From UBA1181 sp045226255 (lineage in GTDB: Bacteria > Bacteroidota > Bacteroidia > Bacteroidales > Paludibacteraceae), in contig JBGVCG010000038.1 of assembly GCA_045226255.1 (NCBI GenBank), positions 1-29,234 on the forward strand: 29,234 nt of DNA. Direction: 5' to 3'. A model generated the notes under the pieces. The model saw only the letters and a program-made list of their open reading frames with translations, made no database searches and was not told the DNA's origin. The position numbers and the translations under genes are program-made. Below are positions 1 through 7,368 of the stretch, one piece after another; positions within the stretch are counted from its first letter, which is position 1; the number at the start of each line of letters is the position of its first letter.

Positions 1-237
1 CGACACCGTCCCCGTGCTTGAGTTCCACGAAGAGCCGTCTGCGCTCCAGAAAATCGCACCGTCCTTCTGCACCAGGCAATAGCCCGAGCCGCCTCGATCC
101 ACCAATGCGGCCACCTCGTCGAACGAGACGTTCGACTTCGTCTGGTTTTTCAGCCAAGAGCTTTGGTTCGGTCCACCCATCGATGTTTGGGAAAACGTGA
201 ACGAGAGAAGAACTATATAGATGGACTTTCTAAACAT
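1..237 (-). CDS. N-terminal fragment of an exported protein (cut by window edge)
   Basis: An open frame on the minus strand runs off the left edge without a stop, giving 79 residues from an ATG at 237. The protein starts MFRKSIYIVLLSFTFSQTSMG, a normal signal peptide (basic N-region, hydrophobic core). The mature part continues with repeated Trp/Gly/Asp turns (for example FWSADGSSW), which suggests beta-structure. An in-frame upstream ATG at 273 would add 12 residues, but the 237 start places the basic residues correctly ahead of the hydrophobic core. A TAnnTTTG-type box lies upstream at 362-369. I do not recognise the family from this fragment; a secreted or periplasmic location is the only supported inference. 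Confidence 0.6.
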   Translation of the reverse strand, partial: MFRKSIYIVLLSFTFSQTSMGGPNQSSWLKNQTKSNVSFDEVAALVDRGGSGYCLVQKDGAIFWSADGSSWNSSTGTVS

Positions 238-361
238 AGAATATCCGTTTGTCGCAATGTCAATCTTTGCCATTTTCACCTGATATTTATCCGTTTCCGA
301 GGGCACACCCCTCATACACCAATATAATTGATATTTTAATAATTATAATCCAACAAATGTG

Positions 362-369
362 CAAATATA
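362..369 (-). promoter_or_regulatory. Possible promoter -7 box for the left-edge gene
   Basis: On the minus strand this reads TATATTTG, matching the Bacteroidota -7 consensus TAnnTTTG. No good TTTG -33 partner is seen 19-21 nt upstream, so the assignment is weak. A short hairpin (GAGGG/CCCTC, about 299-313) would lie in the leader. Confidence 0.35.
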
Positions 370-476
370 ACAACTATTCGGGAAAGACTCGGATATTTTT
401 ACCTTTTTTATTTGATGTTTGACGAGAAACTACGCAATAATTATAAAATCAGCGTCAAATTTCCTAAAACATATGC

Positions 477-511
477 AAAAAAAGAGGGCATATCCCAAGA
501 TACGCCCTCTT
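477..511 (-). terminator. Rho-independent terminator after the DUF3472 gene
   Basis: On the minus strand an 11-12 bp stem (AGAGGGCGTATC paired with GATATGCCCTCT, one wobble or mismatch) closes a short loop and is followed by a run of seven T. It lies about 30 nt beyond the stop codon of the DUF3472 gene. Confidence 0.85.
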
Positions 512-540
512 CCGATTAAATAACGAGATAAAAGAGATGA

Positions 541-2571
541 TTATCTAACGATGAACATCTCGCTATAGTTCTCACCACCGACAAACACGTTGACAGTAAA
601 TGTTTGGCCGACAGAAAGTCCGTTGCAGTTGATCACATATGAATTCAATCCCTTTTGCAATTGGATGGTCTCCGTTTTAGCCGTCCAGCCCCAAACAGAA
701 GAAATAACAACCGTAGCGGTAGTCTCTTCCAATGCCTCAAATCCGAGCACAGCGCTGTTGCAGTTAGCGTAGATGTACTTGATTCCTTGAACATTGTCAG
801 CAACAGGCTCGTCGCCGTCATATGCACCGTTGATCACAGAGAACTTAGACTTGCAAGACTTGTCATCCACAGAAGCTGAGAAATAATATTTATCCGTCAG
901 AGAAAGGTTCTGTGTATTCAGATAAACGGTAGCGGAGTTTTGTCCATAACCAACGCTCATAGGGCTATTGAATTGAGCGACTACGTTACCTTGTTCATCC
1001 TCGATCTTCAAGTTAACCTCCGTGTTGTTCTTCTCGATAGGAACTTCCACGAGCAAACCTCCGTATTGAGGAGTAAAGCCATACATCATCTCAACGCAAG
1101 AAGACTCAGGGTCCTCGTTAACATACCAAGGGAATGCGGAAGTAGATTTCGTGCCGAAGATATCATATACAGTAAGTTGCACGTCGTATTGACCTGGCTC
1201 CAAAGTAGAGAGGTCGATCGCCTTGCTTCTGCAATCAGGGTCAACGAAAGAGCCCTCGATAACAGGGTAGAAAGAGACATCATCCCCTTCCCTTACCACT
1301 TTGGAGATCTTGTACTCATAAGAGAACTGAGGCAACTTATCAGCAGCGATTTCCCAAACGAGGGAACCGTTCTCGTAAGCGATTGATTGAATTGAGATTG
1401 GATCGAAGAATGGCTCTGCGAGAGAGAGGTCAGAAGCATAGAATGTTGCGTAATCGATGGTTTTACGCTGATCGAGTTCGGAGTGGTCATTCTCATTGCC
1501 ACCAGACTGCATGAAGAATGTAGCATCCTCCACACGAGCGACATAATTCTCGTTGAACTCCTTGCCACTACCTGATGCATAAACCATACCCTTTCCCTTG
1601 TAATACCAATCACCAGAAAGAAGGCGAGAGAATCTAGGAGCCGCATACATAGATCTTACAGCGCCATCCGTAGCTACATAGTTCTCAAGGAAAGATCCGA
1701 AAGAAGATGTGGCATAGACATTACGCTCAGGATAGATCATCGTGATGTAGTGAGACCAAGTCGCCGCATCGTAGTCAAGAAGCCAGAATCCGATCTTCGT
1801 GTTGTCGCCGTCCTGCCAGAACTTCGTCACGAAAGTATACCAGCTATTCGCCTTCCAATCCAAGTGGTAGTAAGACTGCAAACCCCTGCCTTCGCCAGAG
1901 AATGGCTTGATTCCGTAAGAGATTCCGTTGGCTTGCTCGTAAGAGATATTCGTGCTTTCCGTAGATTGGAACAAGAGCTCCATGTTGTCACCCTCAATCC
2001 AATTTCCGTTTTTGTAGCTCACGTTTGGAAGCGTACCGTTAGGGTAGGTGTAGAAACGGACAATACCATCGTGGCTGTAACAGTAAACAGAGTCACCTTT
2101 CAATTTATCCCATGATCTGTCAAATGTCTTCAGGGTTTCATTACCAGTTGTCACAGTAACCACATCGTTTCCGATAAACCTAGATGTAGAAGAAGAGATA
2201 GGCTCTCCGTTCCATCTCACCATTGGATTCCAATTGGAGAAAATAGCGACATGCCTACCGTCACCCAACTGCTGCAATCCAGAATAACCACACTCCTCAG
2301 GCTCCAAAGTTCCATCATCCTTCACATGAGTCAATCCCCACTGCATAGCGCAGTAGTAAGTGTAGTCCGCACAATCCTTCACACTGATCGAAGAGATAAC
2401 CATATCCGCCAACCTTTGATCGAGGCTTGATCCGCCATCCTGATCGTCGCAGTTAAGAATAATAGCAGGTAACTTGACAATCTGATCTGCTGCACTAACA
2501 TTAACAAAACTCATCGAGAGCAAACCTAAAGCACAGGCTCGCATCCCCTTTGCTAAACAATTTTTAAACAT
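541..2571 (-). CDS. DUF3472 domain exported protein with type IX-like C-terminal domain
   Basis: The protein has 676 residues from the chosen start MFKNCLAKG; a further in-frame ATG at 2625 would add 18 residues ahead of the signal peptide. The signal peptide ends near VSA|ADQ. The middle carries the DUF3472 signature: YYCAMQWG, a GEGRGLQSYYHLDW stretch, then WYTFVTKFW, SFGSFLENY and the RFSRLLSGDWYYKGKGMVY region. A fibronectin-III-like segment follows (LEPGQYDVQLTVYD). Two similar beta-sandwich repeats of about 90 residues end the protein, the last finishing GENYSEMFIVR, which resembles a type IX secretion A-type sorting domain. A promoter (2728-2759) and a terminator (477-511) make it monocistronic. 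The biochemical function of DUF3472 is unknown to me; some members lie near carbohydrate-active genes. Confidence 0.85.
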   Translation of the reverse strand: MFKNCLAKGMRACALGLLSMSFVNVSAADQIVKLPAIILNCDDQDGGSSLDQRLADMVISSISVKDCADYTYYCAMQWGLTHVKDDGTLEPEECGYSGLQQLGDGRHVAIFSNWNPMVRWNGEPISSSTSRFIGNDVVTVTTGNETLKTFDRSWDKLKGDSVYCYSHDGIVRFYTYPNGTLPNVSYKNGNWIEGDNMELLFQSTESTNISYEQANGISYGIKPFSGEGRGLQSYYHLDWKANSWYTFVTKFWQDGDNTKIGFWLLDYDAATWSHYITMIYPERNVYATSSFGSFLENYVATDGAVRSMYAAPRFSRLLSGDWYYKGKGMVYASGSGKEFNENYVARVEDATFFMQSGGNENDHSELDQRKTIDYATFYASDLSLAEPFFDPISIQSIAYENGSLVWEIAADKLPQFSYEYKISKVVREGDDVSFYPVIEGSFVDPDCRSKAIDLSTLEPGQYDVQLTVYDIFGTKSTSAFPWYVNEDPESSCVEMMYGFTPQYGGLLVEVPIEKNNTEVNLKIEDEQGNVVAQFNSPMSVGYGQNSATVYLNTQNLSLTDKYYFSASVDDKSCKSKFSVINGAYDGDEPVADNVQGIKYIYANCNSAVLGFEALEETTATVVISSVWGWTAKTETIQLQKGLNSYVINCNGLSVGQTFTVNVFVGGENYSEMFIVR

Positions 2572-2727
2572 ACAGTAAAACTTTACAGGACTCACAAAAA
2601 ACAAGGATGAACGGGAGAAGTCCATTAATCCCTAAACACCCCAAATTAAACACCTATTTATCCGGATAGAAATCGATAGATATTTCACTACCCTACATGC
2701 ATGCATTAAACTACCCTAAAACATGAA

Positions 2728-2759
2728 CAAAGTTAATCGTTCTTGACGTAATAATCAAA
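2728..2759 (-). promoter_or_regulatory. Bacteroidota-type promoter of the DUF3472 gene
   Basis: On the minus strand a -33 TTTG (2756-2759) is separated by 20 nt from TAACTTTG (2728-2735), an exact match to TTTG-N19-21-TAnnTTTG. Transcription would start near 2720, giving a leader of about 150 nt before the signal-peptide start at 2571. Confidence 0.75.
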
Positions 2760-2858
2760 TTATTTGTGCTTATAAATTAGATATTAAACATAAATAAATA
2801 TTAAAAAAAACGCATTTATTTTATAATATTAGCATACAAGGTGCGGAATGTTAATAAA

Positions 2859-3482
2859 TCATTGACGAGAGGGTTTTCCCTCTCCTGGAATGGGTTCAAG
2901 CAAACCGCAATTTAGGATGTCATCGATCCTATAATAACGAAAGGATTCCGATAGGGAGAAGGGAGGCACAATAGAATCGTCATGAGAAGAGATATTAATC
3001 GCGACGGCGACCAATTCCGTGCAATAGAGGGAAGAGTCGCTGGAGAGGTCAAAACGGTTATCGAAGGGGATGCCTTGACGGAAATAGTCGAGGGCTATCG
3101 AATCGACGCCACATCGGATCGAATCGGAGACAAAACGGTAGAACTGATGGTCAAGGGACTGCCGCAGGAATTCAGACAAGCTCTCCATCCTCACGGAACC
3201 GACACCGTTCATCTCATCCGCATCCGCATGAATCACGAAACAAGAGTCTCCTTTACGATGGAAAACCCCTATGTGGGAGAATCGTTTGGAATCGCCCGAA
3301 AAACGTCTGAAAATGCCCGAGAAATAGCCGTTCCCCAATCGACACACCAAGTCGCCGCTCCGCACGGAATCAGCCTCAACAAAAGGAAGTCCGTCCGATG
3401 GCGAACCATCTGACGGACTAGAACATGCGGATGCGACGAGGCATCCAATGACAAATATCGCATTACGGAAAGAGGAAGGCAT
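2859..3482 (-). CDS. YiiX-like permuted papain-fold (NlpC/P60 superfamily) lipoprotein
   Basis: The 207-residue protein has a lipoprotein signal ending VASAC (Cys20), followed by a small repeated SPSDG linker. The core looks like the YiiX/YebB-type permuted NlpC/P60 family: SGDLVCRLG, then FSHIGVF with the candidate catalytic His70, and SLYCTELVA with candidate nucleophile Cys154 and Glu156. A FDNRFDL segment sits where this family usually has a similar motif. Known relatives are thought to cleave amide bonds in peptidoglycan or lipid-linked substrates, but the substrate here is not known. Its ATG overlaps the stop of the upstream lipoprotein gene (TAATG), implying translational coupling. An inner-face or periplasmic location is inferred from the lipobox. 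Confidence 0.8.
   Translation of the reverse strand: MPSSFRNAIFVIGCLVASACSSPSDGSPSDGLPFVEADSVRSGDLVCRLGNGYFSGIFRRFSGDSKRFSHIGVFHRKGDSCFVIHADADEMNGVGSVRMESLSEFLRQSLDHQFYRFVSDSIRCGVDSIALDYFRQGIPFDNRFDLSSDSSLYCTELVAVAINISSHDDSIVPPFSLSESFRYYRIDDILNCGLLEPIPGEGKPSRQ
2867..2884 (-). terminator. Possible terminator hairpin overlapping the YiiX-like gene's end
   Basis: GAGAGGG-AAAA-CCCTCTC on the minus strand forms a 7-bp stem with a four-base loop inside the last codons. It is followed by an A/T-rich stretch without a clean T run, so it may be an attenuating or terminating structure. Evidence is modest. Confidence 0.35.
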
Positions 3483-3838
3483 TACTTTCTACTGCTCATA
3501 GAGACTTTCCACTCCCCATTGATCTTGTTAAGCTTCATCACCTGCTCCTTATCGCTATCATTTTCCGTGTAGAAGACGTAAGCGAGATTATCGACGATTG
3601 AGTCGCGCAAGATATTCATTTTGTAGTTCGGGTTCTCCTCCATGCCTCCCAAAGCGGCAGACATATCCAGCATCTTACCCGTACTTTCGGTACAATACTT
3701 CTTCGCCTCTTCCACCTGTCCCGTAGCGACCGCCTGGGAGAACTTCTTAGCCACCTTGCTAGGCGAATCCGTGCAGGAAACAAGCAACATGGACAACAGA
3801 GCCGAAAGCGCCAAAATAACAAATTTCTTCATGGTCAT
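3482..3838 (-). CDS. Small DUF4878-like lipoprotein
   Basis: The 118-residue protein has a lipobox LLVSC (Cys22). The mature part (about 95 residues) fits the DUF4878/NTF2-like fold: SPSKVAKKFSQAVATGQVEEAKKY, then a stretch resembling YVFYTENDSDKEQVMKLNK and the closing INGEWKVSM. A second ATG at 3832 (MKKFVIL) gives an equally good signal peptide and may be the true start. It lies 6 nt after the upstream ApgM-like gene and overlaps the start of the YiiX-like gene by one base, so the three are probably one transcript. Small proteins of this fold bind ligands or peptides, but no role can be assigned. Confidence 0.75.
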   Translation of the reverse strand: MTMKKFVILALSALLSMLLVSCTDSPSKVAKKFSQAVATGQVEEAKKYCTESTGKMLDMSAALGGMEENPNYKMNILRDSIVDNLAYVFYTENDSDKEQVMKLNKINGEWKVSMSSRK

Positions 3839-3844
3839 ATAGTC

Positions 3845-5053
3845 TTATTTGTTTAACAATGTCTTGATGAATTCATCGCCCTCCATCACGCCGTAGGCAC
3901 CCGCCTTCGCGGACTCCTCATCGTAGCGATCCACCGCGTCCGGCTCGATGCCAGGGTAGTAGATCAGGAACGGAATCGGGGCGGAGATATGCGTCTTCAG
4001 CCTGCAAGGGGTCGGATGATCCGGCAAGATAGCGATCGCCACCGGCTCGTCCCACTTGGAGACCTCCTCGTAGATCGGTTTCACCACACGGTTCTCCAGA
4101 TACTCCACCGTCTTCAGTTTAAGCGCCACGTCACCCTCATGTCCGGCCTCGTCGCTCGCCTCGATGTGGAGGTAGACGAAATCATTTTCCCGCAGTGCGT
4201 CAATCGTAGCCTGCGCCTTGCCTTCGTAGTTGGTGTCGTACAAGCCAGTGGCACCCTCCACCTCGATGGATTTCAGTCCGGCGTAGACACCAATGCCACG
4301 GATCAAGTCGACGGCAGAGATAACCGCACCGCTTTTCAGCCCGTAAGTCTCCATCAACGTCTTCATGCTAGGCTTATAGCCAGCCGACCAAGGCCAGATG
4401 CTATTGGCGGGATCCTTGCCCTCCGCCACACGTTTCACGTTGACCGGATGCTTAGGCAAGATCTCCATGGAACGGAGGATCAAATCGTTCAGCAACCTAG
4501 CGGTAGGCTCCGCCTCCGGGCAATCCGCCTTCACCATGACATCCCTGAAAGGAGTTCCCGGCACATCGTGCGGAGGAGTGCAGGAGACATGCTTGTCGCC
4601 GCCCTTTATCTTCAGCAAGTGACGGTAAGAGACACCAGGGAAGAAGCGCACCTTGTCGTCGCCCAGCTCCTCGTTGAGGTAGTTGATCAACTGGTAGGCC
4701 TCCTCGTTGGAGATATGGCCCGCCGAGTGGTTCTTTATCTTACCGTCCTGCACGCAGATGATGTTACAGCGCATCGCCATCTCGCCCGGTTCGATGTCCA
4801 CGCCCATGCTAGCGGCCTCCAAGGAACCACGTCCCTCGAACACCTTGTTCACGTCGTACCCAAGCACCGTAAGGTTAGCGATTTCGCTTCCCGGATGGTA
4901 TCCAGGAGGCACAGTGGACAAGAGGCCATTTCGTCCTTTCTTCGCCAACATATCCATCGTCGGGATGTTAGCAGCCTGTAGAATCGTCTTATTTCCTAAA
5001 GAGGCGATCGGCTCGTCCGCCATACCGTCTCCGAGTATAATTAAATATTTCAT
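3845..5053 (-). CDS. apgM: ApgM-type cofactor-independent phosphoglycerate mutase / proposed homoserine kinase
   Basis: The 402-residue protein begins MKYLIILGDGMADEP and belongs to the alkaline-phosphatase superfamily. Metal-binding Asp9 and the GSEIAN phosphoacceptor region (Ser56) are visible. Further on are SDEAGHEGD and a DHPTP segment that supply other metal ligands. Members of this archaeal-type family are annotated either as 2,3-bisphosphoglycerate-independent phosphoglycerate mutase (3-PG/2-PG interconversion) or, in Bacteroides and relatives, as a non-orthologous homoserine kinase (TIGR02535 type) feeding threonine synthesis. No thrA or thrC is present in this window, so the neighbours do not decide between the two. 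The start is well placed behind a possible TAnnTTTG box (5076-5083). Confidence 0.9.
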   Translation of the reverse strand: MKYLIILGDGMADEPIASLGNKTILQAANIPTMDMLAKKGRNGLLSTVPPGYHPGSEIANLTVLGYDVNKVFEGRGSLEAASMGVDIEPGEMAMRCNIICVQDGKIKNHSAGHISNEEAYQLINYLNEELGDDKVRFFPGVSYRHLLKIKGGDKHVSCTPPHDVPGTPFRDVMVKADCPEAEPTARLLNDLILRSMEILPKHPVNVKRVAEGKDPANSIWPWSAGYKPSMKTLMETYGLKSGAVISAVDLIRGIGVYAGLKSIEVEGATGLYDTNYEGKAQATIDALRENDFVYLHIEASDEAGHEGDVALKLKTVEYLENRVVKPIYEEVSKWDEPVAIAILPDHPTPCRLKTHISAPIPFLIYYPGIEPDAVDRYDEESAKAGAYGVMEGDEFIKTLLNK

Positions 5054-5075
5054 GTCAAAACCTATATTTTGGAGA

Positions 5076-5083
5076 CAAATTTA
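5076..5083 (-). promoter_or_regulatory. Possible -7 box for the ApgM-like operon
   Basis: The minus strand reads TAAATTTG, an exact TAnnTTTG match, 23 nt before the start codon. The nearest TTTG upstream (5109-5112) is at 25 nt spacing, longer than usual, so confidence is moderate. Confidence 0.45.
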
Positions 5084-5180
5084 AGAACAAAAAACGATAA
5101 AAAGGAGACAAAGGAAGAAGAATTACAGGAGGAAACAGAGAAGAGTACCAACAAATGGGGATGCATGTCCGAAAAGTAAC

Positions 5181-5212
5181 AAAAAAAAGCGACCAAGAAA
5201 CCTTGATCGCTT
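5181..5212 (-). terminator. Terminator directly after tRNA-Lys
   Basis: A 10-bp stem (AAGCGATCAA with TTGGTCGCTT, one wobble) with a GGTTTC loop is followed by a run of eight T on the minus strand. The stem starts immediately after the encoded CCA of the tRNA. Confidence 0.85.
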
Positions 5213-5288
5213 TGGTGAGCCAGTTGGGGCTCGAACCCAAGACCCCATCCTTAAAAGGGATGTGCTCTACCAGCTGAGCTACTAGCTC
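5213..5288 (-). tRNA. tRNA-Lys (anticodon TTT)
   Basis: The full cloverleaf can be drawn. The acceptor is GAGCTAG/CTGGCTC with one G-U pair. The D-arm is GCTC/GAGC. The anticodon stem is CATCC/GGATG with loop CTTTTAA (anticodon TTT, Lys). The T-arm is TTGGG/CCCAA with loop TTCGAGC. The 3' CCA is encoded. A matching promoter and terminator frame it. Confidence 0.95.
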
Positions 5289-5320
5289 TCCCTCATTCGC
5301 CTTGTTTTTCAAAGGCGGTG

Positions 5321-5351
5321 CAAAGATACCGCTTTTTTCTGTACTTGCAAA
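5321..5351 (-). promoter_or_regulatory. Promoter of tRNA-Lys
   Basis: On the minus strand TTTG (5348-5351) and TATCTTTG (5321-5328) are 19 nt apart, fitting the Bacteroidota promoter consensus. The predicted start is about 25-30 nt upstream of the mature tRNA. Confidence 0.7.
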
Positions 5352-5476
5352 TATTTTTTCCGAAAAAACATCGGCTCTCTCACGAATCTTTAGTTTAGAC
5401 GAGGCAGAGGGCTACAATTCCTCGCAGAAGAAAGAGTACATGAAGTTTGACACGTAATTATCGCATCAGCATTAAT

Positions 5477-5506
5477 CGTAAATAGTAAATCGTCAAACAG
5501 TAAATG
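5477..5506 (-). repeat. Short interspersed ATTTACTATTTAC-type repeat, copy 1
   Basis: Read on the minus strand, this copy contains ATTTACTGTTTGACG followed by ATTTACTATTTACG: two tandem units of about 15 nt. The same unit occurs at 9775-9806 and 14619-14655. Confidence 0.6.
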
Positions 5507-5583
5507 CCACATTATATCTTGCGGTAAATGGAACCGCCTTGACGGCTCTCATCCATCACCCAAAAACCATGAAATAGATGATC

Positions 5584-6480
5584 TTACGACACGCGCAACC
5601 TGCGACCCACACGCAAAAGCGTCGTGCTCTTGATATGGTTCAGCTTGCAGAGACGGGCGACCGTCGTATGGTATTTCCTTGCGATTTTACCCAAATTATC
5701 TCCCTGTCTAACCTTGTGGTAACGGGCAGGAGAGTGCAAGAAAGCATAATATTCGCTGAATGTGGATTTACGCTCGATCAGGTAAGTGTCCGCCTTCGCA
5801 TAGACACTGTCCTCCTTCATCTCCAACAACTTACGAGGGTTGATAGGGTTGCCGAGGTAGCGGAACTCGAAATGGAGGTGTGGTCCTGTGGAGCGTCCCG
5901 TATTACCGCCGAGGGCGATCACATCACCCGCCTTCACCTTCTGTCCAGGTTCCACCAACACCTTGGAGAGGTGTCCGTACAACGTCTCCAAGCCATTGTA
6001 GTGGCGGATCATGATGAAGTAGCCGTAGCCCTTCTTCTTCATGCCCACACGCGTCAGGCGCACCATGCCGTCGAAAGCCGCGCGCACCGTGTCGCCCACC
6101 TTGAGGCGCATATCCGTACCTGCGTGGAAACGTCCCCAACGCTCGCCACACTCGGAGGTGACCAAATTCACGTTCGGAGGATAGAAGCCACGGCAATCCA
6201 CCAAGAAAGAGTCCGGCACGGAGTCGATCGGTATCTGATAAGGATTCACACGCGTACCGTCCCAGATGCCATGGTACATGGAATCGCACGGGATGGAATC
6301 ATGGAAAACGAACTTCTCGGTGTTCCAGTCCGCATTGAGGGAGTCTGACAGCAAATCCTCATCCGCTGTCTCATCCTCTACCATCAAAGAGTCTAATGTT
6401 AACGATGTTTCCTGCTCACCTTCTTGCGCCACGGCAAGAAAAGGAATGTACATAAAGACCAATAAAAATAACCTCTTCAT
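5584..6480 (-). CDS. M23 peptidoglycan endopeptidase with C-terminal LysM domain
   Basis: The protein has 298 residues from MKRLFLLVF (an in-frame ATG two codons upstream, at 6486, is also possible). The signal peptide ends near FLAVAQ. The M23 (lysostaphin-type) zinc domain carries HAGTD (His121, Asp125, counting from the upstream ATG), YGHLS (His172) and GPHLHFE (His203, His205), so the zinc-binding and catalytic residues are complete. A single LysM repeat (about 257-300) begins YHKVRQGDNLGKIARKY and ends the protein. The enzyme should cut peptide cross-links in peptidoglycan from the periplasm, with LysM binding glycan. It appears monocistronic. A very acidic region follows the signal peptide. 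Confidence 0.93.
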   Translation of the reverse strand: MKRLFLLVFMYIPFLAVAQEGEQETSLTLDSLMVEDETADEDLLSDSLNADWNTEKFVFHDSIPCDSMYHGIWDGTRVNPYQIPIDSVPDSFLVDCRGFYPPNVNLVTSECGERWGRFHAGTDMRLKVGDTVRAAFDGMVRLTRVGMKKKGYGYFIMIRHYNGLETLYGHLSKVLVEPGQKVKAGDVIALGGNTGRSTGPHLHFEFRYLGNPINPRKLLEMKEDSVYAKADTYLIERKSTFSEYYAFLHSPARYHKVRQGDNLGKIARKYHTTVARLCKLNHIKSTTLLRVGRRLRVS

Positions 6481-6548
6481 AAGCACGTTTCATCTTAGGC
6501 GGGGATTATATGAGATAAACAACCGAGCGCAAATTGACCATACGCCCA

Positions 6549-6556
6549 CAAAGTTA
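6549..6556 (-). promoter_or_regulatory. Probable -7 box for the M23 endopeptidase gene
   Basis: The minus strand reads TAACTTTG, an exact TAnnTTTG match, about 70 nt before the start codon. No clear TTTG is found 19-21 nt further upstream. Confidence 0.45.
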
Positions 6557-6730
6557 AAAGGGAACACACTATGTGCATAAGCGAAGCCCCCATCCGCCAC
6601 CGCGAAGATACAATGTTTTCGGCAATAACCCCGCCTAGAGCACTGCGCAAGGGGCATTTTTTGGCATATTTAAGGCAATTTTACTTTTTTTAATAAATGG
6701 CGGGGGCAGGGAAACAGGCATAACAATCCA

Positions 6731-6772
6731 TAAAAAGAAACGCCCGACGCATGAGAAAACACACATCGGGCA
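6731..6772 (-). terminator. Terminator after the calycin-like lipoprotein gene
   Basis: On the minus strand GCCCGATG and TGCGTCGGGC-type arms pair around a T-rich loop (6742-6772), followed by GTTTCTTTTTA (down to 6731). It lies about 40 nt after the stop codon at 6814. Confidence 0.7.
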
Positions 6773-6813
6773 TAGATGATGACAGAGAAGGCACTACTCC
6801 TTCCCGCATATAG

Positions 6814-7323
6814 TTATCGGGTCATTATATCAACCAGAATCAACTTGCCTGCAAATTCAACCGGGAATTGTCCCATCATACAAGAGAAGACAAGGGAGTC
6901 GTTCTTAGCATAGCCCTGCAACGACGTCAACGTATATTGCTCGAAAGGTCTACCCTTCCAAGTAGGAACAATGTTTTCTCCCGCGAAAGTGACATCAGCC
7001 ACCGATTTCTCCGTGAAAGAAACACCATCCACCCTGATGGTATCGAGGGTTGGCATGCCCGTCATCAACTTAGCGTTCACCAACACAAGGGCCTTCTCCT
7101 CGACCGAGTAAGCGCACACGGCAGAGTCGTTCACAAAAGAGGATTCGCCAGTACCCACCTGCATCTTACCGAAATATGAGGTGGAAAAGAAAGGATCTTC
7201 ACTATTTTGAACAACGTTGTTTTGATTATTTTCATTTCCCTCTTCCTCATCATCGCTACCACAAGCAGCGAAACCCAGCGACAACAATCCGATCACTGAC
7301 AAGATAAAAAATCTCCTTTTCAT
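6814..7323 (-). CDS. Calycin-like surface lipoprotein, putative partner of the TonB receptor
   Basis: The 169-residue protein has a lipobox ending FAAC (Cys21), and the mature end begins CGSDDEEEGNENN. This acidic stretch fits the Bacteroidota lipoprotein export signal that sends lipoproteins to the cell surface. The remaining 120 residues look like the calycin-like beta-barrel family common in Bacteroides: alternating strands, with GMPTLDTIRVDGVSF, VTFAGEN and a final SLVFSCMMGQFPVEFAGKL. The gene begins 45 nt after the TonB-dependent receptor stop with no promoter between, so they are probably co-transcribed. Binding or capture of the receptor's ligand at the surface is an inference from this pairing. 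Confidence 0.75.
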   Translation of the reverse strand: MKRRFFILSVIGLLSLGFAACGSDDEEEGNENNQNNVVQNSEDPFFSTSYFGKMQVGTGESSFVNDSAVCAYSVEEKALVLVNAKLMTGMPTLDTIRVDGVSFTEKSVADVTFAGENIVPTWKGRPFEQYTLTSLQGYAKNDSLVFSCMMGQFPVEFAGKLILVDIMTR

Positions 7324-7368
7324 TTTTCTAAATTATTATATATTAAACAATTAATAAAATTCAACCTA

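Larger units (their letters stand above)
5289..5583. other. Gene-free intergenic stretch with one ATTTAC-type repeat
   Basis: No plausible gene is seen. The stretch holds the tRNA-Lys promoter at its left end and a short repeat of the ATTTACTATTTAC family at 5477-5506. Near the M23 gene's 3' end there is a weak hairpin (GCGGT/ACCGC) without a T run. Confidence 0.6.
6487..6813. other. Gene-free stretch between M23 gene and calycin-like lipoprotein
   Basis: No credible coding region. A TAACTTTG box (minus strand, 6549-6556) may serve the M23 gene, although its -33 partner is poor. A terminator for the next gene lies at 6731-6772. The middle (about 6580-6720) is a mixed G-rich and T-rich stretch in which I recognise nothing. 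Confidence 0.5.

Noticed and set aside
3989..4981. A 330-codon plus-strand frame opposite the ApgM gene
   Set aside because: It is rich in Arg and His with no domain sense, and the minus-strand gene is a clear known family. It is a shadow of that gene's codon pattern.
5055..5312. An 85-codon frame across tRNA-Lys
   Set aside because: It covers a tRNA and its terminator, which explain the sequence fully.
5578..6348. A 256-codon plus-strand frame over the M23 gene
   Set aside because: It is antisense to an intact metallopeptidase with all catalytic residues and has no recognisable domain.
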